Shown here: in pieces, positions 48,425-57,193 of the stretch
Layout: every line of letters starts with the position of its first letter
How positions within the stretch are numbered: position 1 is the stretch's first letter
Assembly: GCF_003336675.1 (NCBI RefSeq)
Contig: NZ_QPII01000002.1
Location: 520,545-584,544, forward strand
Direction of reading: 5' to 3'
DNA length: 64,000 nucleotides
Source: Billgrantia montanilacus
Lineage (GTDB): Bacteria > Pseudomonadota > Gammaproteobacteria > Pseudomonadales > Halomonadaceae
Made by a program: the position numbers and the translations under genes
Notes under the pieces: model-generated
Seen by the model: the letters and a program-made list of their open reading frames with translations, nothing else
What the model was told of the DNA's origin: nothing
Database searches by the model: none

Positions 48425-48572
48425 GGTTCCTCCTGATCGATGGTGTGTTGTGGCGTACATCGTCAGGAATAGCTGCTCGGTGTCCCGGCAGCGTGACACG
48501 GACGTGACAGGGCGCGAAAACGTAGCGGGTAACGACACCACCGCTTAGGCTGGGAGGAGGAGGGAGATAACC

Positions 48573-50615
48573 ATGACGCTCCTGCACGTCTCGTTGCTGG
48601 GTGAGTTCGCCTGCCAGACGGCCGAGGGCAAGCCGATCGCCTTTCCGACACGCAAGGTCGCGGCGCTGCTCGCCTACCTGGCGGCAACCCCAGGCCGGCA
48701 ACACTCGCGCAGCAAGCTGGCAGGGCTGCTGTGGGATGCCATGCCCGAGTCGCGCGCCCGTGCCAACCTGCGCAAGACCCTGTCGCGCCTTCAGCAGGCG
48801 CTTCCGCCGCCGACGCGCGAGTGCCTGGTGCTCGATGGCCAGGCGGTAGGACTGAAGGCCCGGGCGGCTCGAGTGGACCTGGAAACGTTCGAGCGATGGC
48901 TCGCCGATGGCACCCCGGAGACGCTCGAGGGAGCGCTGGCACTCTATCGCGGCCCCTTCCTGGAAGGCCTGGACGATGGCGGCGAGCCCTTCGAGGCATG
49001 GCTGCTGGAGCAGCGCTGTTGGCTGGACGAGGCAATGCAGCAGCTGATGCATCGCCTGCTCGACCACTATGTGCTCACCGGCGCCATCGATGCCGGCATC
49101 CAGCTGGCCATGCGACTGCTGGATCAGGACCCTCTGGACGAGGGTGTGCAGCGCACCCTGATCCGGCTCTACCTGTACCAGGATCGGATAGGCGCGGCAC
49201 TCACCCAGTACCGCCGCTGCCGCGAACGGCTCGCCGACGAGCTCGGCGTCGCCCCGGCCCCCGAGACCGAACGGTTGAAGGCGGAGCTGCTGGCCCTTCT
49301 GCCCAACGATACGTGCAGCGTGCCCCGCGAAAGCGATGACCTGCCCGAGCGACGCGGGGTGATTGAGACAGCTGCTTCGGCTCGCCGTCGCGAACGCAGC
49401 CTTTCCAGCGAGCGCCCCTCGCTCGCCGTCCTGGCCTTCGTGCCAAGCGATACGACACGGCTTCCTCCCGCCCTTGGCGACGGCATGGCGGAGGACCTCG
49501 CCACCGAGCTTGGCCGCTTCGGAGAGCTCGAGGTGATCGCTCCGACCAGCGCCCTGGCGTACCGACACAGCCAGGCCTCTCTGGAACGGATCGGCAGTGA
49601 GCTCGGCGTGGATTATCTCATCGAGGGACGCCTTCAACAGCGCGGCCAGCGGCTCGAGCTGACGACCCGATTGGTCGCCACGGCCCGCTCACGTCAGGTT
49701 TGGGCAGAGCGCTTTGACTGCCGGCTCGAAGCGCTCTTCGACGTTCAGCAAGAGATGGTGGGCCGCATAGTCAGCCACCTGGTCGGCCAGATCGCCGACG
49801 ATCGCCTGGCGCAGAGTCGGCGCAGGCCACCCCGGGACTGGCAGGCCTACGATCTCTGGCTACATGGCCGGCATGCGCTGCGCCGTCCCGACCTGGCCGC
49901 CATCCGCGAGGCGAGGCGCTACTTCCAGCAAGCCTTGGCCAAGGACCCGCAGTTCGCCCGCGCCTATGTCGGCCTTGCCCTCGCGCACCTCAACGAGTGG
50001 GCCTGCCACTCCTGGCATCACTGGGTCTTCCTGCAGCAGGAGGCCCTTGCCCTCTGCCGCAAGGCGGTCGCCCTGGATGACAACGACCACCGCGCCCACT
50101 GCATGCTGGGGCTGGCCGAACTCTACGCGGGACACTACGCGACCGCCGAGCACGAGCTGTCGCTGGCACTCGCCCTCAACCCCAACGATAGCGAAATATT
50201 GGCCCATGCCTCCTTCTCCCTGGCACTGATCGGCAAGCCCGAGCGGGGTGTGGCAGCCGCCCGCCAGGCGCTGCGCCTCGCGCCCTACCGCCCGGAGTGG
50301 TATGCCGGCATGGCCGGCATTGCCTTCTTCAGCGCGCGCCTGTACGACGAGGCCATCGACACCCTGACGTGTGCGCCCCAGGCGTTCTGCAACACACCGG
50401 CCTTCATCGCCGCTGCCCATGCCCATCTCGGCCACCCGGAACGGGGCGCCAGCCACCGCGACACGGTCTACCGCCACTACCGCTACCAGCTGGCACGCGG
50501 CATCTTCCCCGAACACATCAGCTGTCTCGACTGGCTGGCGGCACTGGACCCTTATCGAGACCCTGCCGACGCCGAGCACTACCGCGAAGGGCTGCGCAAG
50601 GCAGGGTTCGAGTGA
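48573..50615 (+). CDS. BTAD/TPR regulator with TolB-like middle domain
   Basis: This 680-residue protein combines a winged-helix DNA-binding part (residues 1-95, VSLLGEFACQTAEGKPIAF and RSKLAGLLWDAMPESRARANLR), a bacterial transcriptional activator (BTAD) domain to about residue 245 (LEGALALYRGPFLEGLDDG, LDQDPLDEGVQRTLIRLY), a TolB/FlgO-like domain (SLAVLAFVPSDTTRL, GMAEDLATELGRFGELEVIA), and a TPR region from about residue 430 (RYFQQALAKDPQFARAY and repeats). It starts 148 bp from the divergent FAD oxidase and probably regulates it; the signal is unknown. Confidence 0.87.
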   Translation: MTLLHVSLLGEFACQTAEGKPIAFPTRKVAALLAYLAATPGRQHSRSKLAGLLWDAMPESRARANLRKTLSRLQQALPPPTRECLVLDGQAVGLKARAARVDLETFERWLADGTPETLEGALALYRGPFLEGLDDGGEPFEAWLLEQRCWLDEAMQQLMHRLLDHYVLTGAIDAGIQLAMRLLDQDPLDEGVQRTLIRLYLYQDRIGAALTQYRRCRERLADELGVAPAPETERLKAELLALLPNDTCSVPRESDDLPERRGVIETAASARRRERSLSSERPSLAVLAFVPSDTTRLPPALGDGMAEDLATELGRFGELEVIAPTSALAYRHSQASLERIGSELGVDYLIEGRLQQRGQRLELTTRLVATARSRQVWAERFDCRLEALFDVQQEMVGRIVSHLVGQIADDRLAQSRRRPPRDWQAYDLWLHGRHALRRPDLAAIREARRYFQQALAKDPQFARAYVGLALAHLNEWACHSWHHWVFLQQEALALCRKAVALDDNDHRAHCMLGLAELYAGHYATAEHELSLALALNPNDSEILAHASFSLALIGKPERGVAAARQALRLAPYRPEWYAGMAGIAFFSARLYDEAIDTLTCAPQAFCNTPAFIAAAHAHLGHPERGASHRDTVYRHYRYQLARGIFPEHISCLDWLAALDPYRDPADAEHYREGLRKAGFE

Positions 50616-50638
50616 GCACGATCCCCTCTGGCCAACGC

Positions 50639-51694
50639 CTAGCCGACTACCAGACCGCGTTGGTCAGGCATGCCCATGCAGATCAGCAGGGGGTCGTCGG
50701 CCTGGCGGGCCTGGAAGGCTTCCTTGCTGTCGAGTCCTTTCCAGCCCAGTTGAATCAGTGCCTGGGCGGTGGCACCGCCCAGCGTCGAGCCCGGCCCCGG
50801 AATGACGATACGGTCCGGCGCAAACTCCCTCACTCCGACCCGCAGGGCCGCCGTATAGTCATAGGGTGCCACCAGCTGTTCACCGAGGGTGTAGTCCCAC
50901 AGTGCCTGGGGAACCGTGCTCCAGGGCGTCCAGACATGGCCACGCCCGTCGATCATCGGCACCCTGGGTACCCGGAACGGGGCGTCCGTCAGCTGCTGTC
51001 GAGCCATCTCCCGCACCTCCTGCTGCAGCGGCGTGTGAAAGGCCGAGTGTTGATGCAGCCGCATCGGGAAACGCTCCCGGGGCGGCAGCGCCTCGGTCAG
51101 CCTGGCCAGCCCGGCCTCATTGCCGCCGAAGACCAGCATGCCGCCCAGGTCGATGGAGAGGTAGAGCGCCGCGCCCTGTTCACCATGCAGCCGCTCCAAC
51201 AGCCCCAGCAGGTCCCGGCGTAGCGACCACTGCGGCCGCCACTGCTCGTCCACCCAGGGGTAGAGTATCTGCCCGCCGATCAGGGTCTCCTGCATCATCT
51301 GGCCCATGGTACCGATCAGGTGGTGGGCATCCTCGGGCGCCAGGGCACCGCTGCCCGCCAGGGCGATATACCAGCCCATGGAGTTGCCGGTGACGGCGAC
51401 GACTTCATAGCGCTCGGGATCGATGGCCTGCATATCGGCCAGGGCACAGGCATAGATCAGCGGCGAGGCGTGTTCGCCTCTCCCATGGAGGCTCTGGCGA
51501 AAGGGAATCTCGCCGTCCAGCTCGCTGAGACTCGGCAGCCCCGCCTCGCGGCGCTGGGCATCGAAGCGGGCCAGCCACTCGCTGCCTGACGCCTGGCGCT
51601 TGAGGCTGCCCCACTCCGGGGCATTGTAGGTACCGCGACCGGGGCAGACGAGCAAGACACGTTCACGTACCGCTGTCGTATTCGAGGCTGTCAT
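50639..51694 (-). CDS. FabD-like acyltransferase lacking the malonyl-binding arginine
   Basis: This 351-residue protein has the acyltransferase fold with the nucleophile in GNSMG (Ser105) and the catalytic His in HSAFHTPLQQ (His220). In FabD an arginine 25 residues after the nucleophile binds the malonyl carboxylate; here that position is Met130 (GTMGQMMQE). It is therefore unlikely to use malonyl-CoA. The ATG overlaps the stop of the E1 fusion by four bases, so the two proteins are cotranslated. Substrate and acceptor are unknown. Confidence 0.82.
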   Translation of the reverse strand: MTASNTTAVRERVLLVCPGRGTYNAPEWGSLKRQASGSEWLARFDAQRREAGLPSLSELDGEIPFRQSLHGRGEHASPLIYACALADMQAIDPERYEVVAVTGNSMGWYIALAGSGALAPEDAHHLIGTMGQMMQETLIGGQILYPWVDEQWRPQWSLRRDLLGLLERLHGEQGAALYLSIDLGGMLVFGGNEAGLARLTEALPPRERFPMRLHQHSAFHTPLQQEVREMARQQLTDAPFRVPRVPMIDGRGHVWTPWSTVPQALWDYTLGEQLVAPYDYTAALRVGVREFAPDRIVIPGPGSTLGGATAQALIQLGWKGLDSKEAFQARQADDPLLICMGMPDQRGLVVG

Positions 51695-53925
51695 TCGCTG
51701 TCGCTCCCTGCCGATACCTTGCCGCTGGACGCTGCCGCCGGCACGCCGGAGACCGCCGAAACCGACCTGCCGACGGCTCGCCGCGCCCGTTCGACGATGG
51801 CATCCGCCGAGGGCAGGGTCACCGTGGCCGCCCGGCCCAATGGAATGAAGCTGTCCTCGGCCGTCAGCCGATGCAGGCAGTGGCTTTCCATGCCGCGCTC
51901 CACCAGGCCGGTGATCAGCTCTTCGCTGACCGAGCCGCTGCGGCGACACTCATCCACCACCAGCACCTGCTCGCACTCGGCAACGTGGCGATGCACGGCG
52001 TCATGGTCGATGGCGGTCAGCCAGCGCAGGTCGATAATGCGCAGGGCAATGCCTTCGGCTTCCAGACGCACGGCGGCATGCCGGGAGAGGTAGACCCCGT
52101 TGCCGTAGGTCAGGATGGCCAGGTCGCGCCCTTCGCCCCATGCACCGAGCTCACCCACGCCGAGGCGGTGCTCCGGCCCCGGATCGGCGAAGCACCACTT
52201 CTGGTCCCCCTCTTCATGCAAGTCGCGGTTGTGGTAGAGGGCAATGGGTTCGAGCATGACCACGACGCGCTGCTCCTCGTCGGCCAGGCGCACCGCCTCC
52301 TGCATCAGCCCGACGGCATCGGCGGCGTTGGAGGGGCAAGCCACCAGCAGGCCGGGGATATCGCGCAACACGGCGATGGCGTTGTCGTTATGGAAATGGC
52401 CGCCGAACCCCTTCTGGTAGCCGAGCCCGGCAATGCGCACCACCATGGGGTTGGTGTACTGGCCGTTGGAGAAGAAGCTGAGCGTCGCCGCCTCGCCGCG
52501 CAGCTGGTCCTCGGCATTGTGCAGGTAGGCGAGAAACTGGATCTCCAGAATCGGTACCAGGCCGTTGTGCCCCAGGCCGATCCCGAGCCCGAGGATGCTC
52601 TGCTCATCGAGCAGGGTATCGATCACCCGGTGCGGGCCGAACTGGGCCTGCAGCTTCTGGGTGACGCCGTAGACGCCACCCTTGCGGCCGATATCCTCGC
52701 CGGCCATCACCAGGTGAGGGTGGCGGGACATCAGGCGATGCAGCGATTGATTCAACAGCTTCGCCATGGGTCCAGGGGAGGTGTCGACATCCCCCTCCCA
52801 CAACCGCTGACGCCCTGGCCGCAGCGGCGGCACGATGCTGGCCATGACCTGCGCGGCGGTTTCGAGCCGAGGCCGGAGAATCGCCTCTTCGGCGACCCGG
52901 GCCACGCGCTCCCCCACGGCCCGGTAGAGCTCGCCGATCTGCCTCTTGTCGAGCACCCCATGGCGCTGGAGCAGCCCGGCGCTGACCAGCAAGGGGTCAC
53001 GCGCCTCGTCGGCCTTGATGCGCTGGGGGGTCATGTAGGCCTGCTGGGCATCCGAGCCGGCATGGCCAAACAGCCGCACGCAGCGCATGTGCAGGAACAC
53101 CGGCTGCTTGCGACTGCGCGCGATACGCTCCGCCTCCCGGGCGGCGCGCCAGGTATCGAGCAGGTCGAGCCCGTCACAGCTGAGATAGTGAAAGCCGGGG
53201 CGAGCGCGCATGCTCGCCTCGATCCAGCCATCGGGCGTGAGGGTGGAGATGCCGATGCCGTTGTCCTCGCAGACCATCACCAGGGGCATGGGCGAGCCCT
53301 GGTAGGCAGCCCAGCCGGCGGCATTGAGCGCCCCCTGGGCGGTGGAGTGGTTGAACGAAGCGTCGCCAAAGCTGCAGATCGCCACGCTATCGGCCGGCCA
53401 TTCGCCACCGCCGCCCAGGCGTCGCCACAGGCCGAGGCCGTAGGCGGCCCCCATCGCCTTGGGCAGGTGCGAGGCGATGGTGCTGGTCTGGGGCGGAATA
53501 TGCAGCGCCTTCGAACCCAGCACCTTGTGCCGGCCACCGGAGATCGGGTCGTCGGCCGAGGCGGCGAAGCTCAACAGCAGGTCCCAGAGCGGCGTCTGGC
53601 CCGGCACCTGTCGAGAGCGCTGGATAAGGAAGGCGGCGTCGCGATAGTGCAGGAAGGCGGGATCGGTGGGGCGAAAGGCCCGGGCAATGGCGGCATTGCC
53701 TTCGTGGCCGGCGCTGCCGATAGTATAGAAGGCCTCGCCCCGGGCCTGCAGCCGCCGGGCATGCAGATCCAGGTGGCGGCTCATGAGCTGGGATTCGAAC
53801 AGCTCGACCAGGCCGGTGGGGCTGAGTCCGGCCTCGTCGAGCGTCCACGCCTGCTCGGGTTCGGGCCAGTCGCCGGAACGCAAGGCAGAGAAGAACAGTT
53901 TTTCCTGGGGCAGCGGGTCGGCCAC
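51691..53925 (-). CDS. Fused TPP-dependent 2-oxoacid dehydrogenase E1 (alpha plus beta)
   Basis: This 744-residue protein joins an E1-alpha domain (TPP/Mg motif SFGDASFNHSTAQGAL, residues about 185-200; DNGIGIS; GHAGSDAQQAY loop) to an E1-beta domain (MAGEDIGRKGGVYGVTQKL, FGPHRVIDTLLDEQSILGLG with the Glu that activates TPP, and GLGYQKGFGGHFHND). Normally these form a complex with E2 and E3, but none is encoded nearby. A GTG start follows a divergent promoter shared with a LysR gene. The likely substrate is a branched or short-chain 2-oxoacid, but this is not established. Confidence 0.87.
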   Translation of the reverse strand: MADPLPQEKLFFSALRSGDWPEPEQAWTLDEAGLSPTGLVELFESQLMSRHLDLHARRLQARGEAFYTIGSAGHEGNAAIARAFRPTDPAFLHYRDAAFLIQRSRQVPGQTPLWDLLLSFAASADDPISGGRHKVLGSKALHIPPQTSTIASHLPKAMGAAYGLGLWRRLGGGGEWPADSVAICSFGDASFNHSTAQGALNAAGWAAYQGSPMPLVMVCEDNGIGISTLTPDGWIEASMRARPGFHYLSCDGLDLLDTWRAAREAERIARSRKQPVFLHMRCVRLFGHAGSDAQQAYMTPQRIKADEARDPLLVSAGLLQRHGVLDKRQIGELYRAVGERVARVAEEAILRPRLETAAQVMASIVPPLRPGRQRLWEGDVDTSPGPMAKLLNQSLHRLMSRHPHLVMAGEDIGRKGGVYGVTQKLQAQFGPHRVIDTLLDEQSILGLGIGLGHNGLVPILEIQFLAYLHNAEDQLRGEAATLSFFSNGQYTNPMVVRIAGLGYQKGFGGHFHNDNAIAVLRDIPGLLVACPSNAADAVGLMQEAVRLADEEQRVVVMLEPIALYHNRDLHEEGDQKWCFADPGPEHRLGVGELGAWGEGRDLAILTYGNGVYLSRHAAVRLEAEGIALRIIDLRWLTAIDHDAVHRHVAECEQVLVVDECRRSGSVSEELITGLVERGMESHCLHRLTAEDSFIPLGRAATVTLPSADAIVERARRAVGRSVSAVSGVPAAASSGKVSAGSDSE

Positions 53926-53992
53926 GGTAGCGGGCTCCTGTCGGCATTCGCGAGAGTGAATGCCTACAGCCTAGCGCGCCTGCTTGATAAAG

Positions 53993-54009
53993 GGATAATA
54001 TCGATATCC
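53993..54009. promoter_or_regulatory. Palindrome in the E1/LysR divergent promoter
   Basis: GGATAATATCGATATCC is a near-palindrome (GGATA ... TATCC) within the 107-bp divergent spacer and contains a T-N11-A arrangement as LysR regulators use. It lies 24-40 bp before the LysR start. Confidence 0.5.
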
Positions 54010-54032
54010 TGGATCAGGTATAGGTAATCTTT

Positions 54033-54941
54033 ATGGATGTGCGCAGCCTGCGCTACTTCATCGCGGCCTACGAGAGCGGCTCGATCAGCGCTGCCGCCCG
54101 ACACTGCCATGTGGCCCAGCCCTCCATCTCCACGGCGCTGGCCCAGTTGGAGGAGCGGCTCGGCACGCCTCTGTTCGAGCGGCACCGTCGTGGCATCACC
54201 GCCACCGAGGAGGGCCACCGGCTCTATCCACTGGCGCGCCAGGTCAGCGAGAACCTGGACGCCATCAGCCGCCTGTTTCGCACCGACTCGCCGCCCACGC
54301 CGGTTCGCCTGGGCCTGATGCGCTCATTGGGCGCCAGCCGCATGACGGCGCTGCTCAAGGAGTACATCGGCCGTGGCGACAATCTGGCCCTGACGCTGGT
54401 CAATCCGGAAGAGCGCTGCGATGCCCGCATCATCGGCGAACAGGACCTGGCCCATGGAGAGCGCTTTCAGCCGATCTGGCACGATAGCTATCGCCTGGCG
54501 CTGCCGAGTGGACATCCACTGGCCATGCAGGCGTCGATCTCACTGGGCGACCTGGATGGGCTGCCCTTCATCTGGCGTCACCCCTGCGCCGCCATGGAGC
54601 AACTCGCCGCCGCGCTGAACGCGGTGGAAGTGCGCTGCCAGATCCGAGCGCGCCTGCGCACCATCGAGTACACCCTGGGCCTGGTCGCCGCCGGTGTCGG
54701 GGTCTCCCTGGTGCCGGCCTGGCCCGAGATCCTCGCGCGACACGACGTGCAGTGCCGCCCCATCGATGGCCTGGTCATCCATCAGACCATCGGCGTCGCC
54801 TATCCGACCCATCATGCCCCACCCGCGCTGGCACCGCTGCTGGCCCTGGGCAAGGAAGCGTGGCGTCAGGCCGGCAGCGACTCCGGCAGCGAAGCGCGCC
54901 CTGACGCGACGGCGTCGTCCAGGCTTCGCCCCTCGCGGTAG
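54033..54941 (+). CDS. LysR-type transcriptional regulator
   Basis: This 302-residue LysR protein has an N-terminal helix-turn-helix (MDVRSLRYFIAAYESGSISA, HVAQPSISTALAQLEERLGT) and a C-terminal effector-binding domain. It is divergent from the E1/acyltransferase operon and probably controls it. Its last 76 bases overlap the end of epmC on the other strand, and the last 25 or so residues (Ser/Arg-rich) look poorly conserved. Confidence 0.92.
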   Translation: MDVRSLRYFIAAYESGSISAAARHCHVAQPSISTALAQLEERLGTPLFERHRRGITATEEGHRLYPLARQVSENLDAISRLFRTDSPPTPVRLGLMRSLGASRMTALLKEYIGRGDNLALTLVNPEERCDARIIGEQDLAHGERFQPIWHDSYRLALPSGHPLAMQASISLGDLDGLPFIWRHPCAAMEQLAAALNAVEVRCQIRARLRTIEYTLGLVAAGVGVSLVPAWPEILARHDVQCRPIDGLVIHQTIGVAYPTHHAPPALAPLLALGKEAWRQAGSDSGSEARPDATASSRLRPSR

Positions 54942-55426
54942 AACGCCGCCAGCGCGGCCTGGAACGCCGCCGCCCGGGGCGGCAAGCCCTCACGTTCATA
55001 CCGCGAAGCCCTCGCCTCGACCCGGGCCAGGAAGGCGTCACGGTCCACCTCCGCCTCGCCACCCAGGTTGTCGACGCTGACATTGAACGGCCGGCCGCAG
55101 GCACGCGTGAAGAGCAACTCCAGCGCCTGGGGAGCCACCTCCGCGGCCTCGAAGGCGCGCTGCTGCTCGGCATCGCGGCCATCGGGAAGATACCAGTAAC
55201 CGTAGTCCTCGTGCCGACGACGCCGCTCCCCGGCGATGCACCAGTGGCTGATCTCATGCAGGGCGCTGGCATAGAAGCCATGTGCGAAGATCACCCGATG
55301 AAAGGCGCAGCCGGCATCGGCCGGCCGGTAGAGCGGCTCATCGCCACCGCGCACCAGCCGCGTATTGAAGGTGTCCTGGAAGAGTCCGTCGAACAGCGCG
55401 ATCACATCGTCGAGTCGGTGGGTCAC
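54866..55426 (-). CDS. epmC: Elongation factor P hydroxylase EpmC (YfcM)
   Basis: EpmC hydroxylates the beta-lysylated lysine of elongation factor P. The 186-residue protein matches E. coli YfcM at DTFNTRLVRGGDEPLYRPAD, VIFAHGFYASALHEISHWCI (the HEISH metal-binding motif) and YGYWYLPDGRDAEQQRAFEA. It continues with QALELLFTRACGRPFNVSVD. Partner genes epmA and epmB are not in the window. Its 3' end overlaps the lysR 3' end by 76 bp. Confidence 0.95.
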   Translation of the reverse strand: MTHRLDDVIALFDGLFQDTFNTRLVRGGDEPLYRPADAGCAFHRVIFAHGFYASALHEISHWCIAGERRRRHEDYGYWYLPDGRDAEQQRAFEAAEVAPQALELLFTRACGRPFNVSVDNLGGEAEVDRDAFLARVEARASRYEREGLPPRAAAFQAALAAFYREGRSLDDAVASGRASLPESLPA

Positions 55427-55464
55427 GTGGGCTCCGGGTCATAGAGAAGGATTCATTATAAGCC

Positions 55465-55628
55465 AGGAGCCTGTCGGATTTGACCGATCGTCACGAGAGG
55501 TTTGGATTTCGAGACAAGTTTATCGATCTGATGAGGCGAATAGCCCGCTATTTAACGAATCAGATCGAATGAAATTGGCCGAAAGACCGGATCTCGCAGT
55601 AGATCAGCGTTAAGTCCGACAGGCTCCT
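55465..55628. mobile_element. Foldback, MITE-like element
   Basis: The 164-bp element is bounded by 17-bp terminal inverted repeats, AGGAGCCTGTCGGATTT on the left and its complement with one mismatch on the right. The two arms are imperfectly complementary along their length and meet at nested perfect repeats, CGATCTGAT/ATCAGATCG and AATAGC-cc-GCTATT. It encodes no protein. A clear target-site duplication was not seen. It lies between epmC and the MATE gene. Confidence 0.65.
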
Positions 55629-55744
55629 AGTGCCACATCGGGCGAAAACCACCGGTAGTTGCTAACATAACCGGTTCCCTTGGTCGTTGAGACCAGGCAT
55701 TACGACGTCATGGCGGTCCATATCGCCTGCATGGAGCATGACCC

Positions 55745-57193
55745 TTGGCCACCTTTTTCACCCAACTCGCCGGTGTCAGCCGCAAGGAAACCCGGCCGCT
55801 GATTACCCTGGCGCTGCCGATCTGCGGCGCCCAGCTGGCCCAGGCCGGCATGAGCGTCGTCGATGTAATGATGACCGGGCGCCTGAGCGCCACCGACCTG
55901 GCAGCGGTTTCCGTGGGCTCCAGCATCTGGCTGCCACTGATGCTGTTCATGACCGGCACCCTGATGGGACTCACCCCCATCGTCGCCCAATTGCTGGGCG
56001 GCGGTACCACCGCTCGCATCCGCCCCAACGTGCATCAGGCGCTGTGGGTGGCCCTGGCGCTCGGCCTGGGTGCAGCCCTGCTGCTGTGGTTCACGGTGAT
56101 GCCGATCTTCCGGCTGATGGAGGTGCCTGATGAGGTGGCACGGCGCTCGGCCGCCTACCTCTCCGCCGTCGCCTTCGGCATGCCCGGGGTCGCTCTGTTC
56201 CAGGCCCTGCGGGCCTTCTCCGACGGCATGAACCACACCCGCCCTGCGCTGTGGATCAGCCTGGTGGGCCTGGCCGTGAACATACCCAGCAACTATGTGC
56301 TGATCTATGGCGGCGACGGGCTCACCGAGCTGTTCGGCGAGTGGCTGCCCGCATGGGTACAGGGAATTCCTGCACTTGGCGCCTTCGGTTGCGGTATCGC
56401 CACCGCGCTCTCCATGTGGGTAATGAGCCTGGCGATGATCGCCTATACCCGGCGCTCCCGGGCCTACGGCGATGTCGAACTCTGGTGCGACCCCGCGCCG
56501 CCGCGATGGAAACTGATCGGCGAGCTGCTCTATGTCGGCGTACCGATCGGCGTGGCGATCTTCGTCGAAGTGACGCTGTTCACCCTGATCGCACTATTCA
56601 TCGCCAGCCTCGGCGAGGTGACGGTCGCGGCACACCAGGTCGCACTCAACTACACCTCGATCCTGTTCATGCTGCCGCTGTCGCTGAGCATGGCGCTGAC
56701 CGTGCGGGTCGGCAACACCCTGGGCCAGGGACGCCCCGACCATGCACGCCTGGTGGCCTGGAACGGTATCGCCATCTGCCTGCTGGTGGCCGGGTTCAAC
56801 AGCCTGCTGCTATGGTTCACCGCCGAACCGGTCATCGCTCTCTATACCCACGACGTCGCGGTGCAACGCCTGGCGGTTTCACTGGTCATATTGGCCATGG
56901 TCTATCAGGTTTCCGACTCGCTGCAGGTCAATCTGGCCGGCGCGCTGCGTGGCTACAAGGACACCCGGGTCGTCATGGTGATCACGCTGGTCGCCTACTG
57001 GCTGGTCGGGCTGGGCGGCGGACACTGGCTGGGCATGCATGGCCTTGCCGGCTGGAGCGGCCCCCTCGGGGTGCACGGCTACTGGATCGGGCTGATCGCC
57101 GGGCTGACCGTGGCGGCCCTGCTGCTCGGCGAGCGACTGCGGCGACTGGCCAGGGGGGTGGCGAATGGCGCTCTCGAGATCCCGCGCAGCTGA
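55745..57193 (+). CDS. MATE-family multidrug/Na+ antiporter
   Basis: This 482-residue inner-membrane protein has about twelve predicted helices in two MATE repeats. Recognisable parts are LALPICGAQLAQAGMSVVDV with the following MMTGRLS, and FFGCGIATALSMWV-like GCGIATALSMWVMSLAM. The second repeat has IGVAIFVEVTLFTLIALFI, and it also shows VAAHQVALNYTSILFMLPLS. It exports toxic cations or drugs in exchange for Na+ or H+. The start is TTG with a ggag site. A DUF3080 lipoprotein gene overlaps its end by 29 bp, suggesting one operon. Confidence 0.92.
   Translation: MATFFTQLAGVSRKETRPLITLALPICGAQLAQAGMSVVDVMMTGRLSATDLAAVSVGSSIWLPLMLFMTGTLMGLTPIVAQLLGGGTTARIRPNVHQALWVALALGLGAALLLWFTVMPIFRLMEVPDEVARRSAAYLSAVAFGMPGVALFQALRAFSDGMNHTRPALWISLVGLAVNIPSNYVLIYGGDGLTELFGEWLPAWVQGIPALGAFGCGIATALSMWVMSLAMIAYTRRSRAYGDVELWCDPAPPRWKLIGELLYVGVPIGVAIFVEVTLFTLIALFIASLGEVTVAAHQVALNYTSILFMLPLSLSMALTVRVGNTLGQGRPDHARLVAWNGIAICLLVAGFNSLLLWFTAEPVIALYTHDVAVQRLAVSLVILAMVYQVSDSLQVNLAGALRGYKDTRVVMVITLVAYWLVGLGGGHWLGMHGLAGWSGPLGVHGYWIGLIAGLTVAALLLGERLRRLARGVANGALEIPRS

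Noticed and set aside
51871..54027. A 718-codon plus-strand open frame antisense to the E1 fusion
   Set aside because: It mirrors the reading frame of the E1 gene in GC-rich DNA, and its translation has no recognisable motif.
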